From: Chloroflexota bacterium
GTDB taxonomy: Bacteria; Chloroflexota; UBA11872; VXOZ01
DNA: 64,000 nt
Direction of reading: 5' to 3'
NCBI GenBank assembly: GCA_958295775.1
Contig: CATQHC010000009.1
Location: 558,001-622,000, forward strand
The position numbers and the translations under genes were made by a program. The notes beneath the pieces are model-generated. The model saw only the letters and a program-made list of their open reading frames with translations, searched no databases and was not told where the DNA came from. Shown here piece by piece: positions 17,236 through 26,510 of the stretch (position 1 is the stretch's first letter; the number at the start of each line of letters is the position of its first letter).

Positions 17236-18921
17236 TTACAAGTCAGCCAGCGCCTGTTCGAGTGCAGCAAGCCCTTGCGCGTAGTCTGCACCCAGATGCA
17301 CGCGCAAGACGCGTCGCCCGTGGCCCTGCAGCGAACGCACGTCGCCGATCGCCTGCGCTTGGATGAACGTGCCGAACGAGTACGGCGACCCGGGAATCGA
17401 CACGTCGCCGCCAACGTCGGCCGTGATTTGCAGGCAGACCGCGGTATTGGGGCCGCCTTTGTGCAGTTGTCCCGTCGAGTGGAGGAACCGCGGGCCGTAG
17501 CCGACGGTAGTGGCCGCCTGTGTCGCGGCACGGACGGCATGGCGAATAGCAGTCAAACGGCCTTGGGTCGCGCTTTCCTGCGGCAAGTACGCCATTAGGA
17601 CGACGTAGTCGCCAGTCCCAACCTGGTTGAGAAAACTACGCAGCGCCTCTGCAACCGTCTGGCCTTGGCACTCGCCGTAAAGAGAGAGAATCTCTTCCTC
17701 CACGGCCGGTGATTCAGCAGGCAGCGTGCCTACCTCTTGGTACGTTTGCAGGAGCGCGGTTGTGTTGTCCTTGCTCTCCTGAACGTTCGGTTCGTCAAAG
17801 GGGTTTACGCCAAGCAAGTGTCCCGCAATTGCCGTTGCCACTTCCCAGCGGAAGAATTCTTGCCCCAGGTCTCTCCGATCTGCCACCTGTAGACGAACTA
17901 CCGGGTGCCCCAGCGCAGCCAAACTCCGCAGCCGCTCCGTTTCCTCACCTTCACTCGAACCCGGCAGCGCGAGGTGCACGAATACCCGGTCTGAGCCGTA
18001 GGCCTCCGGCTCACCAACCCGCTCGCCTTCGACCGGAACGACACCGATGCCCTGCTTGCCGAGACTCTCAGCCACAAGCTGCTCCAGCCACCACCCCAGT
18101 GTCGCGATTTCCGGCGCGCACACCAGCGTGAGCTTGTCGCGTCCCTGCCGGGCATGGGTCGCGAGTTGTGCTCCCAAGACAAGACCGGGATTGTCGCCTG
18201 CCGCGACCTCCGATCCGCAGCGCTGCGCCATGGCCGCGGCCCGTGACAGGAAGTCAGCCACGTCCATGCCGATGAGGGCCATAGGCGCCAAACCAAAGAA
18301 CGAGAGCGCCGAGTACCGGCCGCCAATATCTGCCGGGTTGCGAAACACGTGACGAAACCCGCGCGCAGTGGCCTCCTCATCTAAGGGCGTACCGGGATCG
18401 GTTATGGCAATGAAGTGCGCCCCGGGCGCCGCGATCCCTGCCTGCGCGACTTGGTCCCAGAAGTAGTGGAAGAAGGCGTTTGACTCGCCGGTAGTGCCGG
18501 ACTTGCTCGAGACGATAAAGAGGGTGCGCTTTACGTCTACGGCATCGTGCACGGCTCGCACGGCATGCGGGTGCGTACTATCCAGAACATGAAGCCGCAG
18601 CCAGCCGGGAGCGGCGCCGAACGTAGCGCGACAGACGTCAGGGCAGAGGCTGCTGCCGCCCATGCCGAGGACCACGGCGTCGGTATAACCCTCTGCCCTC
18701 ACCGCGCTCGCAACGGCACTAATCTCGGCTATCCCGGAGCGGCGCATGTCTGCGACCACATTCAGCCAGCCGAGGCGGTTGCGGATCGCCGCCTGAACCT
18801 CCGGCTTGTCTGTCCAAAGGCCGGGGTCTCTCTGCCAGAGCCGTCTGCCTACTTCCGCTCGTGTGAGACCGGCTAACGCGCTCGCAATGGCATCGCCACA
18901 CTTGTCAGCGTCTGCTGCCAT
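17236..18921 (-). CDS. pgi: Glucose-6-phosphate isomerase (of the transaldolase-fusion type)
   Basis: Interconverts glucose 6-phosphate and fructose 6-phosphate. The track starts at 18951 inside tal, but ATG 18921 lies two bases after the tal stop and gives 561 residues. SIS-domain motifs include LGMGGSSLCPDV, IVSSKSGTTGES, the HxxxxxDPGT-type FIAITDPGT and GGRYSALSFFGL, plus a C-terminal LHSTGQLHKGGPN. The sequence is the isomerase half of proteins annotated in other genomes as bifunctional transaldolase/phosphoglucose isomerase. Here the two halves are separate, adjacent genes, probably translationally coupled. No SD beyond the coupling is obvious. Confidence 0.9.
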   Translation of the reverse strand: MAADADKCGDAIASALAGLTRAEVGRRLWQRDPGLWTDKPEVQAAIRNRLGWLNVVADMRRSGIAEISAVASAVRAEGYTDAVVLGMGGSSLCPDVCRATFGAAPGWLRLHVLDSTHPHAVRAVHDAVDVKRTLFIVSSKSGTTGESNAFFHYFWDQVAQAGIAAPGAHFIAITDPGTPLDEEATARGFRHVFRNPADIGGRYSALSFFGLAPMALIGMDVADFLSRAAAMAQRCGSEVAAGDNPGLVLGAQLATHARQGRDKLTLVCAPEIATLGWWLEQLVAESLGKQGIGVVPVEGERVGEPEAYGSDRVFVHLALPGSSEGEETERLRSLAALGHPVVRLQVADRRDLGQEFFRWEVATAIAGHLLGVNPFDEPNVQESKDNTTALLQTYQEVGTLPAESPAVEEEILSLYGECQGQTVAEALRSFLNQVGTGDYVVLMAYLPQESATQGRLTAIRHAVRAATQAATTVGYGPRFLHSTGQLHKGGPNTAVCLQITADVGGDVSIPGSPYSFGTFIQAQAIGDVRSLQGHGRRVLRVHLGADYAQGLAALEQALADL

Positions 18922-18923
18922 TG

Positions 18924-20051
18924 CTACCTGGCGGCGACGAGCTCTGCGCACACCTGTTCGATGCGGTTGAGCAGATCTTGGTAGGGCTGCACGAACTTAT
19001 CGACGCCTTCCTGCTGCAGTTGCCGCGTCATCGCAGCGTAATCAACACCGACCGCAGCGAGGGCATCCAGTACCGCTTGCGCCTCTTCAACGCCGGTATC
19101 AACCGTTTGGGCGAGCGTGCCGTGGTCGCGGAACGCGTCCATGGTGTCATCCGGCAGGGTATTCACGGTGTGCGGCCCAATCAGGTTATCTACGTACATC
19201 ACGTCGGAGTAGTCCGGATTCTTCGTGCTGGTGCTTGCCCACAGCACGCGCTGCACGCGGGCGCCCTGTGCTTCAAGTTTCGCGAATCGCTCCGACTTGA
19301 AGAAGTCGAGGAAATGTCGGTAGGCGATCTTCGCGTTGGCGATCGCCACCTTGCCCAAGAGCTCCTGCGCACCCGCTTCACCGGCCTGCACACGCGCCTC
19401 GAGCAACTCGTCAGCCAACGTGTCGATGCGACTCACGAAGAAGCTCGCGACCGACGCGATGCGGCTTATCGGCTTGCCCGCCGCCGCACGCGCCTCCAGC
19501 GCCGAAATATAGGCTTCCGCCACGTTGTCGTAGTCGGTGAGCGAGAACATCAGTGTAATGTTGACATTGTATCCCTCGGTAAGCATCTGCTGCACCGCGG
19601 GTATGCCCTCGTCCGTCGCCGGAATCTTGATCATCAGGTTCGGGCGGCCCACCTGCTGCCAGAGGCGGCGCACCTCGCCAATCGTGCCTTCGGTATCGAA
19701 AGCGAGTTCCGGCGACACCTCGAGACTGACCAAGCCGTGCTCACCGTCGCTGGCGTCGTACACCGGCCGCAGCACGTCACACGCCGACTGAATGTCCGTG
19801 ATGGCGACCTCTTCGTAGATCTCCACCGTACTCTTGCCGCCGGCATGGAGTGCGCGCAATTGGTCGCGATAGTCATCGCTGCCGCTGATCGCCTTTTCGA
19901 AAATGGCGGGATTCGACGTCATACCCCGCAGCCCATCGTTGTCCACCAGGGCTTGCAGTTGTCCCGACTGGATCAGACCGCGACTGATGCTATCCAGCCA
20001 CACGCTCTGGTCAAAGTCCTGCAATTGCACGAGCTTGTTCTTTTCTTCCAC
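18924..20051 (-). CDS. tal: Transaldolase
   Basis: Transfers a dihydroxyacetone unit from sedoheptulose 7-phosphate to glyceraldehyde 3-phosphate in the non-oxidative pentose-phosphate pathway. The 375-residue (beta/alpha)8 barrel has the conserved GMTSNPAIFEKAI, the Schiff-base lysine in LMIKIPAT (K142), NVNITLMFSL and VLWASTSTKNP. It belongs to the longer TalAB/Gram-positive-type group. Translation starts at GTG 20051, fixed by a near-perfect AGGAGGT four bases upstream. It lies 113 bases after rpiB and is followed immediately by pgi. Confidence 0.96.
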   Translation of the reverse strand: MEEKNKLVQLQDFDQSVWLDSISRGLIQSGQLQALVDNDGLRGMTSNPAIFEKAISGSDDYRDQLRALHAGGKSTVEIYEEVAITDIQSACDVLRPVYDASDGEHGLVSLEVSPELAFDTEGTIGEVRRLWQQVGRPNLMIKIPATDEGIPAVQQMLTEGYNVNITLMFSLTDYDNVAEAYISALEARAAAGKPISRIASVASFFVSRIDTLADELLEARVQAGEAGAQELLGKVAIANAKIAYRHFLDFFKSERFAKLEAQGARVQRVLWASTSTKNPDYSDVMYVDNLIGPHTVNTLPDDTMDAFRDHGTLAQTVDTGVEEAQAVLDALAAVGVDYAAMTRQLQQEGVDKFVQPYQDLLNRIEQVCAELVAAR

Positions 20052-20164
20052 AGTTACCTCCTATTTGCTGTAAGCCTTGCGATTGAGTCTTGCGGTTCCG
20101 TTCTGAAGTTGCTGAGCCGACAAACATCCGGCCCACGTATCAAAGCTACATCCATCGCCCATCC

Positions 20165-20656
20165 CTACGAAGTCTCGATCTCCTCCGCGCTGCCCACGGC
20201 GACGTCCCCTTCAGCTTGCTCCAGCGCCGTTACCTTGGCAAGGCGACGCGCATGCCGTTCTTCACCAGTGAAGCTGGCGCCCAAGAAAGCGGTCACCAAC
20301 TCCTCCATCAGCGCCGGACCCACCACACGAGGGCCCAGGCACAGCACGTTGACGTTATCATGCTCAACGGCCTGGTGTGCGGAATAGACATCGTGACAGA
20401 GGCCCGCGCGAATGCCGCGCAGCTTATTGGCCGCAATGCTTGCGCCCACGCCGCTTCCGCAGAGCAGTATGCCGCGGTCGGCCTCGCCGCGCTGCAACGT
20501 CTCACCTACGAGGCGGGCGAAGTCCGGGTAGTCGTCGTCCGGATCGAGCTGATGCGGCCCAACGTCGATCACGGTGTGACCGGCGGCTTCAAGCCACTGT
20601 CGCACGTCGTCCTTGCTGGCAAGTCCGTTGTGGTCGGCGCCAATTACAATACGCAT
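20165..20656 (-). CDS. rpiB: Ribose-5-phosphate isomerase B
   Basis: Interconverts ribose 5-phosphate and ribulose 5-phosphate. RpiB/LacAB motifs are clear: IGADHNG near the N-terminus, GILLCGSGVGASIAANK with the catalytic Cys, and CHDVYSAHQAVEHDNVNVL. ATG 20656 is preferred over the track's 20662 because GGGAG then sits 7 bases upstream. The 163-residue protein has a slightly longer acidic C-terminus than typical (about 150). It is the first gene of the pentose-phosphate cluster. Confidence 0.95.
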   Translation of the reverse strand: MRIVIGADHNGLASKDDVRQWLEAAGHTVIDVGPHQLDPDDDYPDFARLVGETLQRGEADRGILLCGSGVGASIAANKLRGIRAGLCHDVYSAHQAVEHDNVNVLCLGPRVVGPALMEELVTAFLGASFTGEERHARRLAKVTALEQAEGDVAVGSAEEIETS

Positions 20657-20735
20657 CAGCATTCTCCCGCTTTATCCTACCGGATTTGGCGAAAAAGGTG
20701 CGAGACTCTCGTTTAACTTCCTCAGAAACTACAGC

Positions 20736-20812
20736 TTGCGCTCGTTACTTACGCTTGTCGCTTGCGCTTGTAACTTGCGGAGGTCATATGCGCTTGTCAT
20801 ATGCGCTCGTCA
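20736..20812. repeat. Degenerate 13-bp tandem repeat
   Basis: Six consecutive units of about 13 bases resemble TTGCGCTTGTCAC (for example TTGCGCTCGTTAC, TTGCGCTTGTAAC, TATGCGCTTGTCA). It lies in the 476-base gap upstream of rpiB, which otherwise holds one palindromic repeat and no gene. Confidence 0.65.
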
Positions 20813-20860
20813 ATAGTTGAAAAACTCCGCTCACTGCGACTTGATCCCTCGCCCTTACGC

Positions 20861-20893
20861 CCGTTCGTACTGAGCCTGTCGAAGTATGAACGG
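20861..20893. repeat. 33-bp palindromic repeat, family A (well-formed copy)
   Basis: CCGTTCGTACT and AGTATGAACGG form an 11-bp stem (one G-U) around the 11-nt loop GAGCCTGTCGA. It is the cleanest copy of the window's most frequent repeat. Confidence 0.8.
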
Positions 20894-21132
20894 ACGTATG
20901 GGCAACCACTCGATTTTGACTAAACCTCGTTTGCCCTTCGCTAAGCTCACAGCGAACCCGGCTTGCGCTCGGGAACGAAATAGTGTCCGCAAACTAACGA
21001 ATGCCAGTGAGCAGTGACTTCGCCGTACAAAAGCCGCTGCGGCCTGGAGTCAGTTTATTGCTTGGGCCTGCTCCAACGTGCAAGGCGGCGCCCAGCGCGT
21101 CCTTGCCAGCCATGTGTTACCAGTCACCGGCT

Positions 21133-22878
21133 TCAAGCCGATCCCTGCCAACGCAGCGAGTGTTCGCCGGCTGCGAGAGAATGGGTAACCGCCTGGAACC
21201 GAAAGCCGTAGCGTTCCACGCTCCGGGAGGCCGCGGGCCGACCATCAATCCGAAATTCACACTCTTGCTCGCCAACCTGCAGCACGAGGAGCGTTGCGTC
21301 CTCGAGGGGGACGCCAACGTGAACAGTTGCGGCGGCATCGCCTACGTCGGCGAATTCAACTCTACGGCGGCTGCGCTCCCACGCATTGATCTGCTGCGCG
21401 GTCCACCAGGGCATGCCCTGCTCCCGCGCGTAACGCACTACGTCTGCCATGGCCGCCGGCACGCCGGGCCGCACGCAGTGGTGGGGATGAAAGAGGTAGT
21501 GCGCAACACCGTAGTGCTGCTTGACCCTGTCAACCAGCGGCTCTGCAATGCTATAGGGTACGTACTCTTTTACCGGCGCATCGGGTTGGCCGCGCGATTG
21601 CACCATGTCCTGGGTCAGGAAATTTATTTCCAGCACGTCATAGATGCGACCGGAATCAGGTTCCATTGGGAACCAGGGATGGGTGCTGCCAAAGAGATGG
21701 CCGGTATTGCCGAACTTTGAAGGTCCCTTCGTCTGGTCGTGAGGAATGCCAAGTTGCTCCAGCCAGCCAAAGAACTCCAGATAGCCCTCCCAGCGGGTGT
21801 AATGGTTCTTATTGCTCGCAATGTGGTCGAGTCTCGCCTCTTTGCGCAGGAATTCCCATTGAACGACAAGATCGCCATAGTCCCAGCGGTTGGGCTCCTT
21901 ACCCGAGAGCGCATCATAGTGGAGGCAGATTTCGCTGCCGTAGTCAGCCACAGCCGCGTAGAGTTCGGGCGTGTAGCCCGGATATTGTATACACCACGTG
22001 GAGTGCACTTCGAGCTCGCGGGTGTTCTCCAAGAGTTGGAACGCGCGGTCAAGCACATTGTTGTCAGAGTCGTGGGAGAGATGCGCCACGGCCTCTAGGT
22101 CACCCGGCCAGTACCACAGCAGCGGCAGCGCGGTAGCCGTGTGCAGTGCGCCAAGAAAGACGCTGCGCAGCAAAACGGCACGGAGTTCATCACCGATGGC
22201 CTCACGAAAGAACGGCACCTCAGTGCCGGAGGTGCGGTCCGTCTCCCAATCCAGGACAATCCCGTCGTCACACTTGAGGATGCCTTCGTCAATCGAGGCC
22301 GTGCCGTCCGAGGCAGGTACACCGTCCCGATGCACAGGCATTCCTTGCAGCATGTGCAGGATGCACCACGGCAGGTCCGCCGCGCAAAAGACGCTCAGTC
22401 CCTGTTGGAGCCGGTAGACGCTTAGACCGACGCCAAGGCGCTTCTCTTCCCGGTTGCAGAGGTTGGCCAGCACCGTCGCCCCGGCTGCTCGTGCCGTTAC
22501 CGCGTCCCAGACGTGCAATGACGACTGGAGATCGCGCACCAGGGCATGCTCCGGCTGTGTGACCTGCAGATAAGCCTCATGCGTACCCGTCTGTGTGCGC
22601 ACGCCGAAGAGGTCGTCCAAACCGCTCGTACCGCCCAGCCCAATCAAGGCGCCGCCTGAGGCCACAAAGCCATAGAGCCTCCCCATCTCCGGGGTGGTCA
22701 CGCCATGGTGGGGCAGGATGAGCACCTTGAGGGTCGCCAGCGCCTCCGGCAGCGTAGCGGCGTCCACGCGCGTAAAGGGAATTCCGGCATGGGCCAGGAT
22801 TTCCAGCACGTATTGGCTGCGCGGCTGATGGCAACCTTCGTGCAGATAGACGCCAAGCGGTTGATTGCCGGGTTGCAT
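21133..22878 (-). CDS. Two-domain protein: amidotransferase-like plus polysaccharide-deacetylase-like
   Basis: A 581-residue protein without signal peptide. The first about 180 residues resemble a class I glutamine-amidotransferase-like fold (LILPHHGVTTPEMGRLYGFVASGGALIGLGG) without an evident catalytic Cys. From about 260 the sequence resembles NodB/polysaccharide-deacetylase barrels: HLSHDSDNN in place of the Asp-Asp motif, SEICLHYDAL as the second motif, and FHPHHC near the end. The last about 90 residues look beta-rich. The function is likely carbohydrate ester or amide hydrolysis, but the substrate is unknown. It follows the metallopeptidase gene by 92 bases. Confidence 0.6.
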   Translation of the reverse strand: MQPGNQPLGVYLHEGCHQPRSQYVLEILAHAGIPFTRVDAATLPEALATLKVLILPHHGVTTPEMGRLYGFVASGGALIGLGGTSGLDDLFGVRTQTGTHEAYLQVTQPEHALVRDLQSSLHVWDAVTARAAGATVLANLCNREEKRLGVGLSVYRLQQGLSVFCAADLPWCILHMLQGMPVHRDGVPASDGTASIDEGILKCDDGIVLDWETDRTSGTEVPFFREAIGDELRAVLLRSVFLGALHTATALPLLWYWPGDLEAVAHLSHDSDNNVLDRAFQLLENTRELEVHSTWCIQYPGYTPELYAAVADYGSEICLHYDALSGKEPNRWDYGDLVVQWEFLRKEARLDHIASNKNHYTRWEGYLEFFGWLEQLGIPHDQTKGPSKFGNTGHLFGSTHPWFPMEPDSGRIYDVLEINFLTQDMVQSRGQPDAPVKEYVPYSIAEPLVDRVKQHYGVAHYLFHPHHCVRPGVPAAMADVVRYAREQGMPWWTAQQINAWERSRRRVEFADVGDAAATVHVGVPLEDATLLVLQVGEQECEFRIDGRPAASRSVERYGFRFQAVTHSLAAGEHSLRWQGSA

Positions 22879-22970
22879 GTTTCATCTCCGTACTATGGGT
22901 ATGAGGATTCTCAACTACAAACCCAAAGCAATACTATCGTTCCAGCGGCTGTGACGCCGACGCCCAGCGG

Positions 22971-25049
22971 TCAGGGCGTGACTTGGTATTCCACCGCGGC
23001 CACCTTGCGCTCGCCCGCGTACACGTAAACCCAATAGCGCCCAGGCGCCCATCTTTGCACAGGCGGCGGCCCGATCGAAAACCACCCCGTCCCGCCGACG
23101 TACTTGGCCTCTGCGGTCAACTCCCCGCTCCGGCGGCTGTATTCGAAACCGTCCTCGTAGTACTCTACGATCTTCAGGGGTATGCTATGCGAGCCTCCCG
23201 CTACATTGTACGAGTATTTCAAGACGAGATACACCCAATCATTTACATCCTGCGCGGAAAAGGCGGACACTCCAGGACCGTTCTTGTTGGTAGTCACATA
23301 CGCCTCATCGATGCGCCCATTGATGCTGGTCAGGCTAGGATCAATTGGGCTCGCGTCGAGACGGGAGCGGTCATAGGGCTCGGTGCCGTCGTACCAGCGG
23401 TGGATAGGGGTGTGTTCCGCTCCGTCCTCCGAGCGAAAAGCCGCTCTGACCTGGCCGATCCCCACCGATGTGCCACGGCGGTTATCGGCACCATTTTCGA
23501 GTTCCGACGCCAGGTAGAGGGCACGGAATCCTTGGCGAAACTTTCCTTGTCCCAGCGTACGGCGCAGGTCTGCGAAGAGCCGCACCCCCAGTGAGTAGTT
23601 GCAAGAAAATTCAACGTCAACTCGCGCGACTTCCAGACTTTCCAATTCGGCGATAGAGTCGGCATAGGCGCAGGGAAACCTGGCAGCGCCTGTCGGTCGA
23701 TCGGGCCGCGCCCCATCGATGACGAAGGCCATGAATTCCGCCGCGCCCTCATCTACCCAATCCTCGTTGCCGCTCCAGTAGTAATGCGCTACTTCATGAG
23801 CGTTGATATGGCCTGCGTAAGCCGCTTCATGGCTGTCGTCTTCGACGTCATACTGGGGCAGGATGGCAATGTGCGTGCCAAAATTCGTCCCTGCTTTGGA
23901 AGAGAAAACGGCGTTCTCGTAGAGCACCCCGACGTAACCGGTCGGCAGCGGCGCGCCCATGTACTCTTCCGCGCCGCGCACAGAGTGCTCCAGCAGATCC
24001 ATCGATCGCGCCGTGCCCGGACCCGTGCGGATGATAGAGAGGACGACCTCGCCCGCTAACGGCAGCGTGATGGTTCGCTGTTCCAGGGAAACCTTGGTGG
24101 GATCGAGTAAGACATCGATTAGATCGGGGTTCGTTCTTGCTACGCCATACAGCGTAGCGACAATGTGTGCAGTATCGTTCGATATGCCATCTCGCAGTGC
24201 AGGGTGGAACATCAATCTCGCGAATGCCTCCGGCTCTAAGGCCGCAAGCCGGCGCAGCGACATGACGGCCGCTATATCGGGCGGCTCAATGGTTGCGAGA
24301 AATGGCATGCTCACAATGCGCAATGCCGCCTCCGTGTCCCTTGCTAGCACAGCGAGACTCTCGATTAGGTCAACTTCCGCTTCCGCGATACCGTCCTGCA
24401 CCCACGGCAGGGAGACGACCGACGCTGCAACCTGCGCGTCACTATACGCTATATAAGACAATCGTTCAATGCTTTTAATCTCAACATTGTCAATGCCGTC
24501 CTGAATCCAATCCAAGGAGACGAGCAATGAAGCGACGGGAATGCTTACGACCGCGATGTAGAGCAGGTCCTGAATTGCCTCGGCCTCCGTGCCGTCGATT
24601 CCGTCGCGTAACCAGCCAAGCTCCTTTATGGCGGAAGCCAAGCGGGGGCCTTGTTGCTCCAGCCAGGGACCGTTCGTGAAGTCCCGCAGAGTAGAAACTT
24701 CAACTGATTGGGTAGGAGAGGCAGAAGCAGTTGGCAAAACAGAAGTAACGGCGGTCGCAGTCGGCGCAGGAGAACGGGTTGCCGCTACTACGGGAGAGGC
24801 AGTCACAGAGGGAGGACGGGACTGAGCGAATTCTTGCGCGAATGAGGCAGCCGCGGCGCGCGCATCGGCAATGACCGAAGCAACGTCATCCCACCCTATC
24901 CCAAGACTGCCCCAGAGTAATACGTTGCCGTATATGAGTGCCGCGAGTATGACGATGTCCCACAGACATCCCCACCTACTGCCGGACTGGATGGGCGAAC
25001 GTCTAGGCAGCCTAATCCCCTTTGAGGCTGAGCGGTTTGCCAATCTCAT
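22971..25049 (-). CDS. Membrane-anchored metallopeptidase (MA-like) with DGI-type repeats
   Basis: The track begins at 25229, deep inside pyk; ATG 25049 (692 residues, 38-base overlap with pyk) is the most plausible start, though no clear SD is seen. The layout is a short basic N-terminus, one membrane segment (about 31-50), a Ser/Thr/Pro/Ala linker (about 78-120), five 34-36-residue repeats (about 145-315) with consensus LxWxxDGIxxxExxxIxxL, then a zincin domain with HEVAH (418-422) and WVDEGAAEF (E434 as probable third ligand), like Peptidase_MA. A C-terminal beta-rich domain follows. Most of the protein is probably outside the cell. The substrate is unknown; the repeats are probably helical. 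Confidence 0.7.
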   Translation of the reverse strand: MRLANRSASKGIRLPRRSPIQSGSRWGCLWDIVILAALIYGNVLLWGSLGIGWDDVASVIADARAAAASFAQEFAQSRPPSVTASPVVAATRSPAPTATAVTSVLPTASASPTQSVEVSTLRDFTNGPWLEQQGPRLASAIKELGWLRDGIDGTEAEAIQDLLYIAVVSIPVASLLVSLDWIQDGIDNVEIKSIERLSYIAYSDAQVAASVVSLPWVQDGIAEAEVDLIESLAVLARDTEAALRIVSMPFLATIEPPDIAAVMSLRRLAALEPEAFARLMFHPALRDGISNDTAHIVATLYGVARTNPDLIDVLLDPTKVSLEQRTITLPLAGEVVLSIIRTGPGTARSMDLLEHSVRGAEEYMGAPLPTGYVGVLYENAVFSSKAGTNFGTHIAILPQYDVEDDSHEAAYAGHINAHEVAHYYWSGNEDWVDEGAAEFMAFVIDGARPDRPTGAARFPCAYADSIAELESLEVARVDVEFSCNYSLGVRLFADLRRTLGQGKFRQGFRALYLASELENGADNRRGTSVGIGQVRAAFRSEDGAEHTPIHRWYDGTEPYDRSRLDASPIDPSLTSINGRIDEAYVTTNKNGPGVSAFSAQDVNDWVYLVLKYSYNVAGGSHSIPLKIVEYYEDGFEYSRRSGELTAEAKYVGGTGWFSIGPPPVQRWAPGRYWVYVYAGERKVAAVEYQVTP

Positions 25050-26505
25050 GGATACGGATGAGGTTGGTCGTGCCGCCCACGCCAAAGGGCATGCCGGCCG
25101 TGAATACCACCGTATCGCCATCCTGCACATGGCCTGCGCCCTTTGCCAACGCAACCGCCTCGCGCAAGGCCATGTCGGTGTCCGTTTCCCCAGTCGCCAG
25201 CAATGGCACGGTACCCCAGCTAAGCGCAAGCTGGCGCCACACGGACTTGTCCGGCGTTACCGCGAGCAGTTGCACGTGCGGGCGTATGCGCGCAAGCATG
25301 CGGGCGGTGTAGCCCGATTGCGTAAGGGCAAAGATTGCGACGGCGCCAAGTTCTTCCGCAATGCGGTGTGTTGCCGTTGCAATGGCATCCGTGGCGTCGC
25401 TTACGTCAATAGCGGAGAAGCTCACCACATGGGGATCGACGCTGTTGGCAATGCGCGCCATCACCGCTACCGCCTCTACCGGATACGGGCCGATGGCAGT
25501 CTCGCCGGAGAGCATCACGGCATCGCTGCCATCCAGAATTGCGTTTGCCACGTCGCTGGCCTCCGCCCGCGTCGGCACCGAGTGCTGCATCATCGATTCA
25601 AGCATCTGCGTTGCCGTGATGACCGGCTTGCCCTGTGTGCGTGCTTTCTGAATGATCGCCTTCTGGTGCAGCGGGACTTCCTCAGGCGGCACCTGCACGC
25701 CCAGATCGCCCCGAGCCACCATGATGCCGTCTGCCGCCGCGAGAATCTCATCGAAATGCTCAAGCGCTTCCTGGGTCTCGATTTTCGCGATTATTGGGAT
25801 TGTGGCGCCGTGATTCAGCATCAACTGCCGCAGTATCTCAACGTCAGTTGCCGAGCGTACATAAGAGAGCGCTACCCAATCCACCTCTTGTTCCACGGCA
25901 AACCGCACGTCCTCCCAATCTTTCGCAGTGAGGCTTGGCAAGTTGAGACTTCGTCCCCGCACGACGACTGCCTTGCCGCTCACAAGCGCGCCGCCGCGAA
26001 CCACGCGCGTGACAACAGCAGCTTGCCCGGCCTTCACGTGGGTCGCAACCACCTCGACCGCGATCAATCCGTCGTCAAGCATGATTGTGTCGCCGGGGCG
26101 CGTCTCGGTAGCGAGCCCCGCCAACCTGACCGGCGCCATATCAACCTGGGACGCACCGGGGTCGATCGACTTGGCGTAGTCCAACAACTCCTGACGTGAC
26201 GCGGCATCGACTCCATCGCCCTCTATAGTGAGAATGAGCTGGCCGCCCGGGGAGAGGTGCAAGGGCTCGTCAGGAAGAGTGCCTACACGCACTTTTGGCC
26301 CTTGAAGATCGGCCATAATGGGGAGGTTTGCATTTTCCGCAGCAGCCAACTGGCGCAGCAACCTGATGGATCGCGCCTGCGCTTCATGGTTGCCGTGGGA
26401 GAAGTTAATGCGCGCCACGTCGAGGCCCGCATGCAGCATGGCACGGAGCATGTCCTCGTTCGCTGACTCCGGGCCGATGGTAGCAACGATACGAGTACGG
26501 CGCAT
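25012..26505 (-). CDS. pyk: Pyruvate kinase
   Basis: Converts phosphoenolpyruvate and ADP to pyruvate and ATP. 497 residues with the N-terminal TRIVATIGPESAN, ARINFSHGNHE, the active-site KIETQEAL (catalytic Lys) and the MVARGDLGVQVP and ATQMLESM signatures, then a C-terminal allosteric domain. ATG 26505 begins 5 bases after the stop of the BNR gene with AAGG close upstream. It is embedded between genes for exported proteins, but with glycerate 2-kinase at the head of the same strand it would carry glycerate-derived 2-phosphoglycerate on to pyruvate. Confidence 0.97.
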   Translation of the reverse strand: MRRTRIVATIGPESANEDMLRAMLHAGLDVARINFSHGNHEAQARSIRLLRQLAAAENANLPIMADLQGPKVRVGTLPDEPLHLSPGGQLILTIEGDGVDAASRQELLDYAKSIDPGASQVDMAPVRLAGLATETRPGDTIMLDDGLIAVEVVATHVKAGQAAVVTRVVRGGALVSGKAVVVRGRSLNLPSLTAKDWEDVRFAVEQEVDWVALSYVRSATDVEILRQLMLNHGATIPIIAKIETQEALEHFDEILAAADGIMVARGDLGVQVPPEEVPLHQKAIIQKARTQGKPVITATQMLESMMQHSVPTRAEASDVANAILDGSDAVMLSGETAIGPYPVEAVAVMARIANSVDPHVVSFSAIDVSDATDAIATATHRIAEELGAVAIFALTQSGYTARMLARIRPHVQLLAVTPDKSVWRQLALSWGTVPLLATGETDTDMALREAVALAKGAGHVQDGDTVVFTAGMPFGVGGTTNLIRIHEIGKPLSLKGD

Positions 26506-26510
26506 AGGCC

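Noticed and set aside
18921-20387. 488-residue plus-strand ORF
   Set aside because: Antisense shadow of tal, which has a perfect SD, catalytic motifs and operon context.
20736-20812. CRISPR-like reading of the 13-bp tandem array
   Set aside because: Units are contiguous with no spacers and no cas genes are near.
24871-26199. 442-residue plus-strand ORF opposite pyk
   Set aside because: The reading is His/Arg-rich with no domain pattern; pyk on the other strand is certain.
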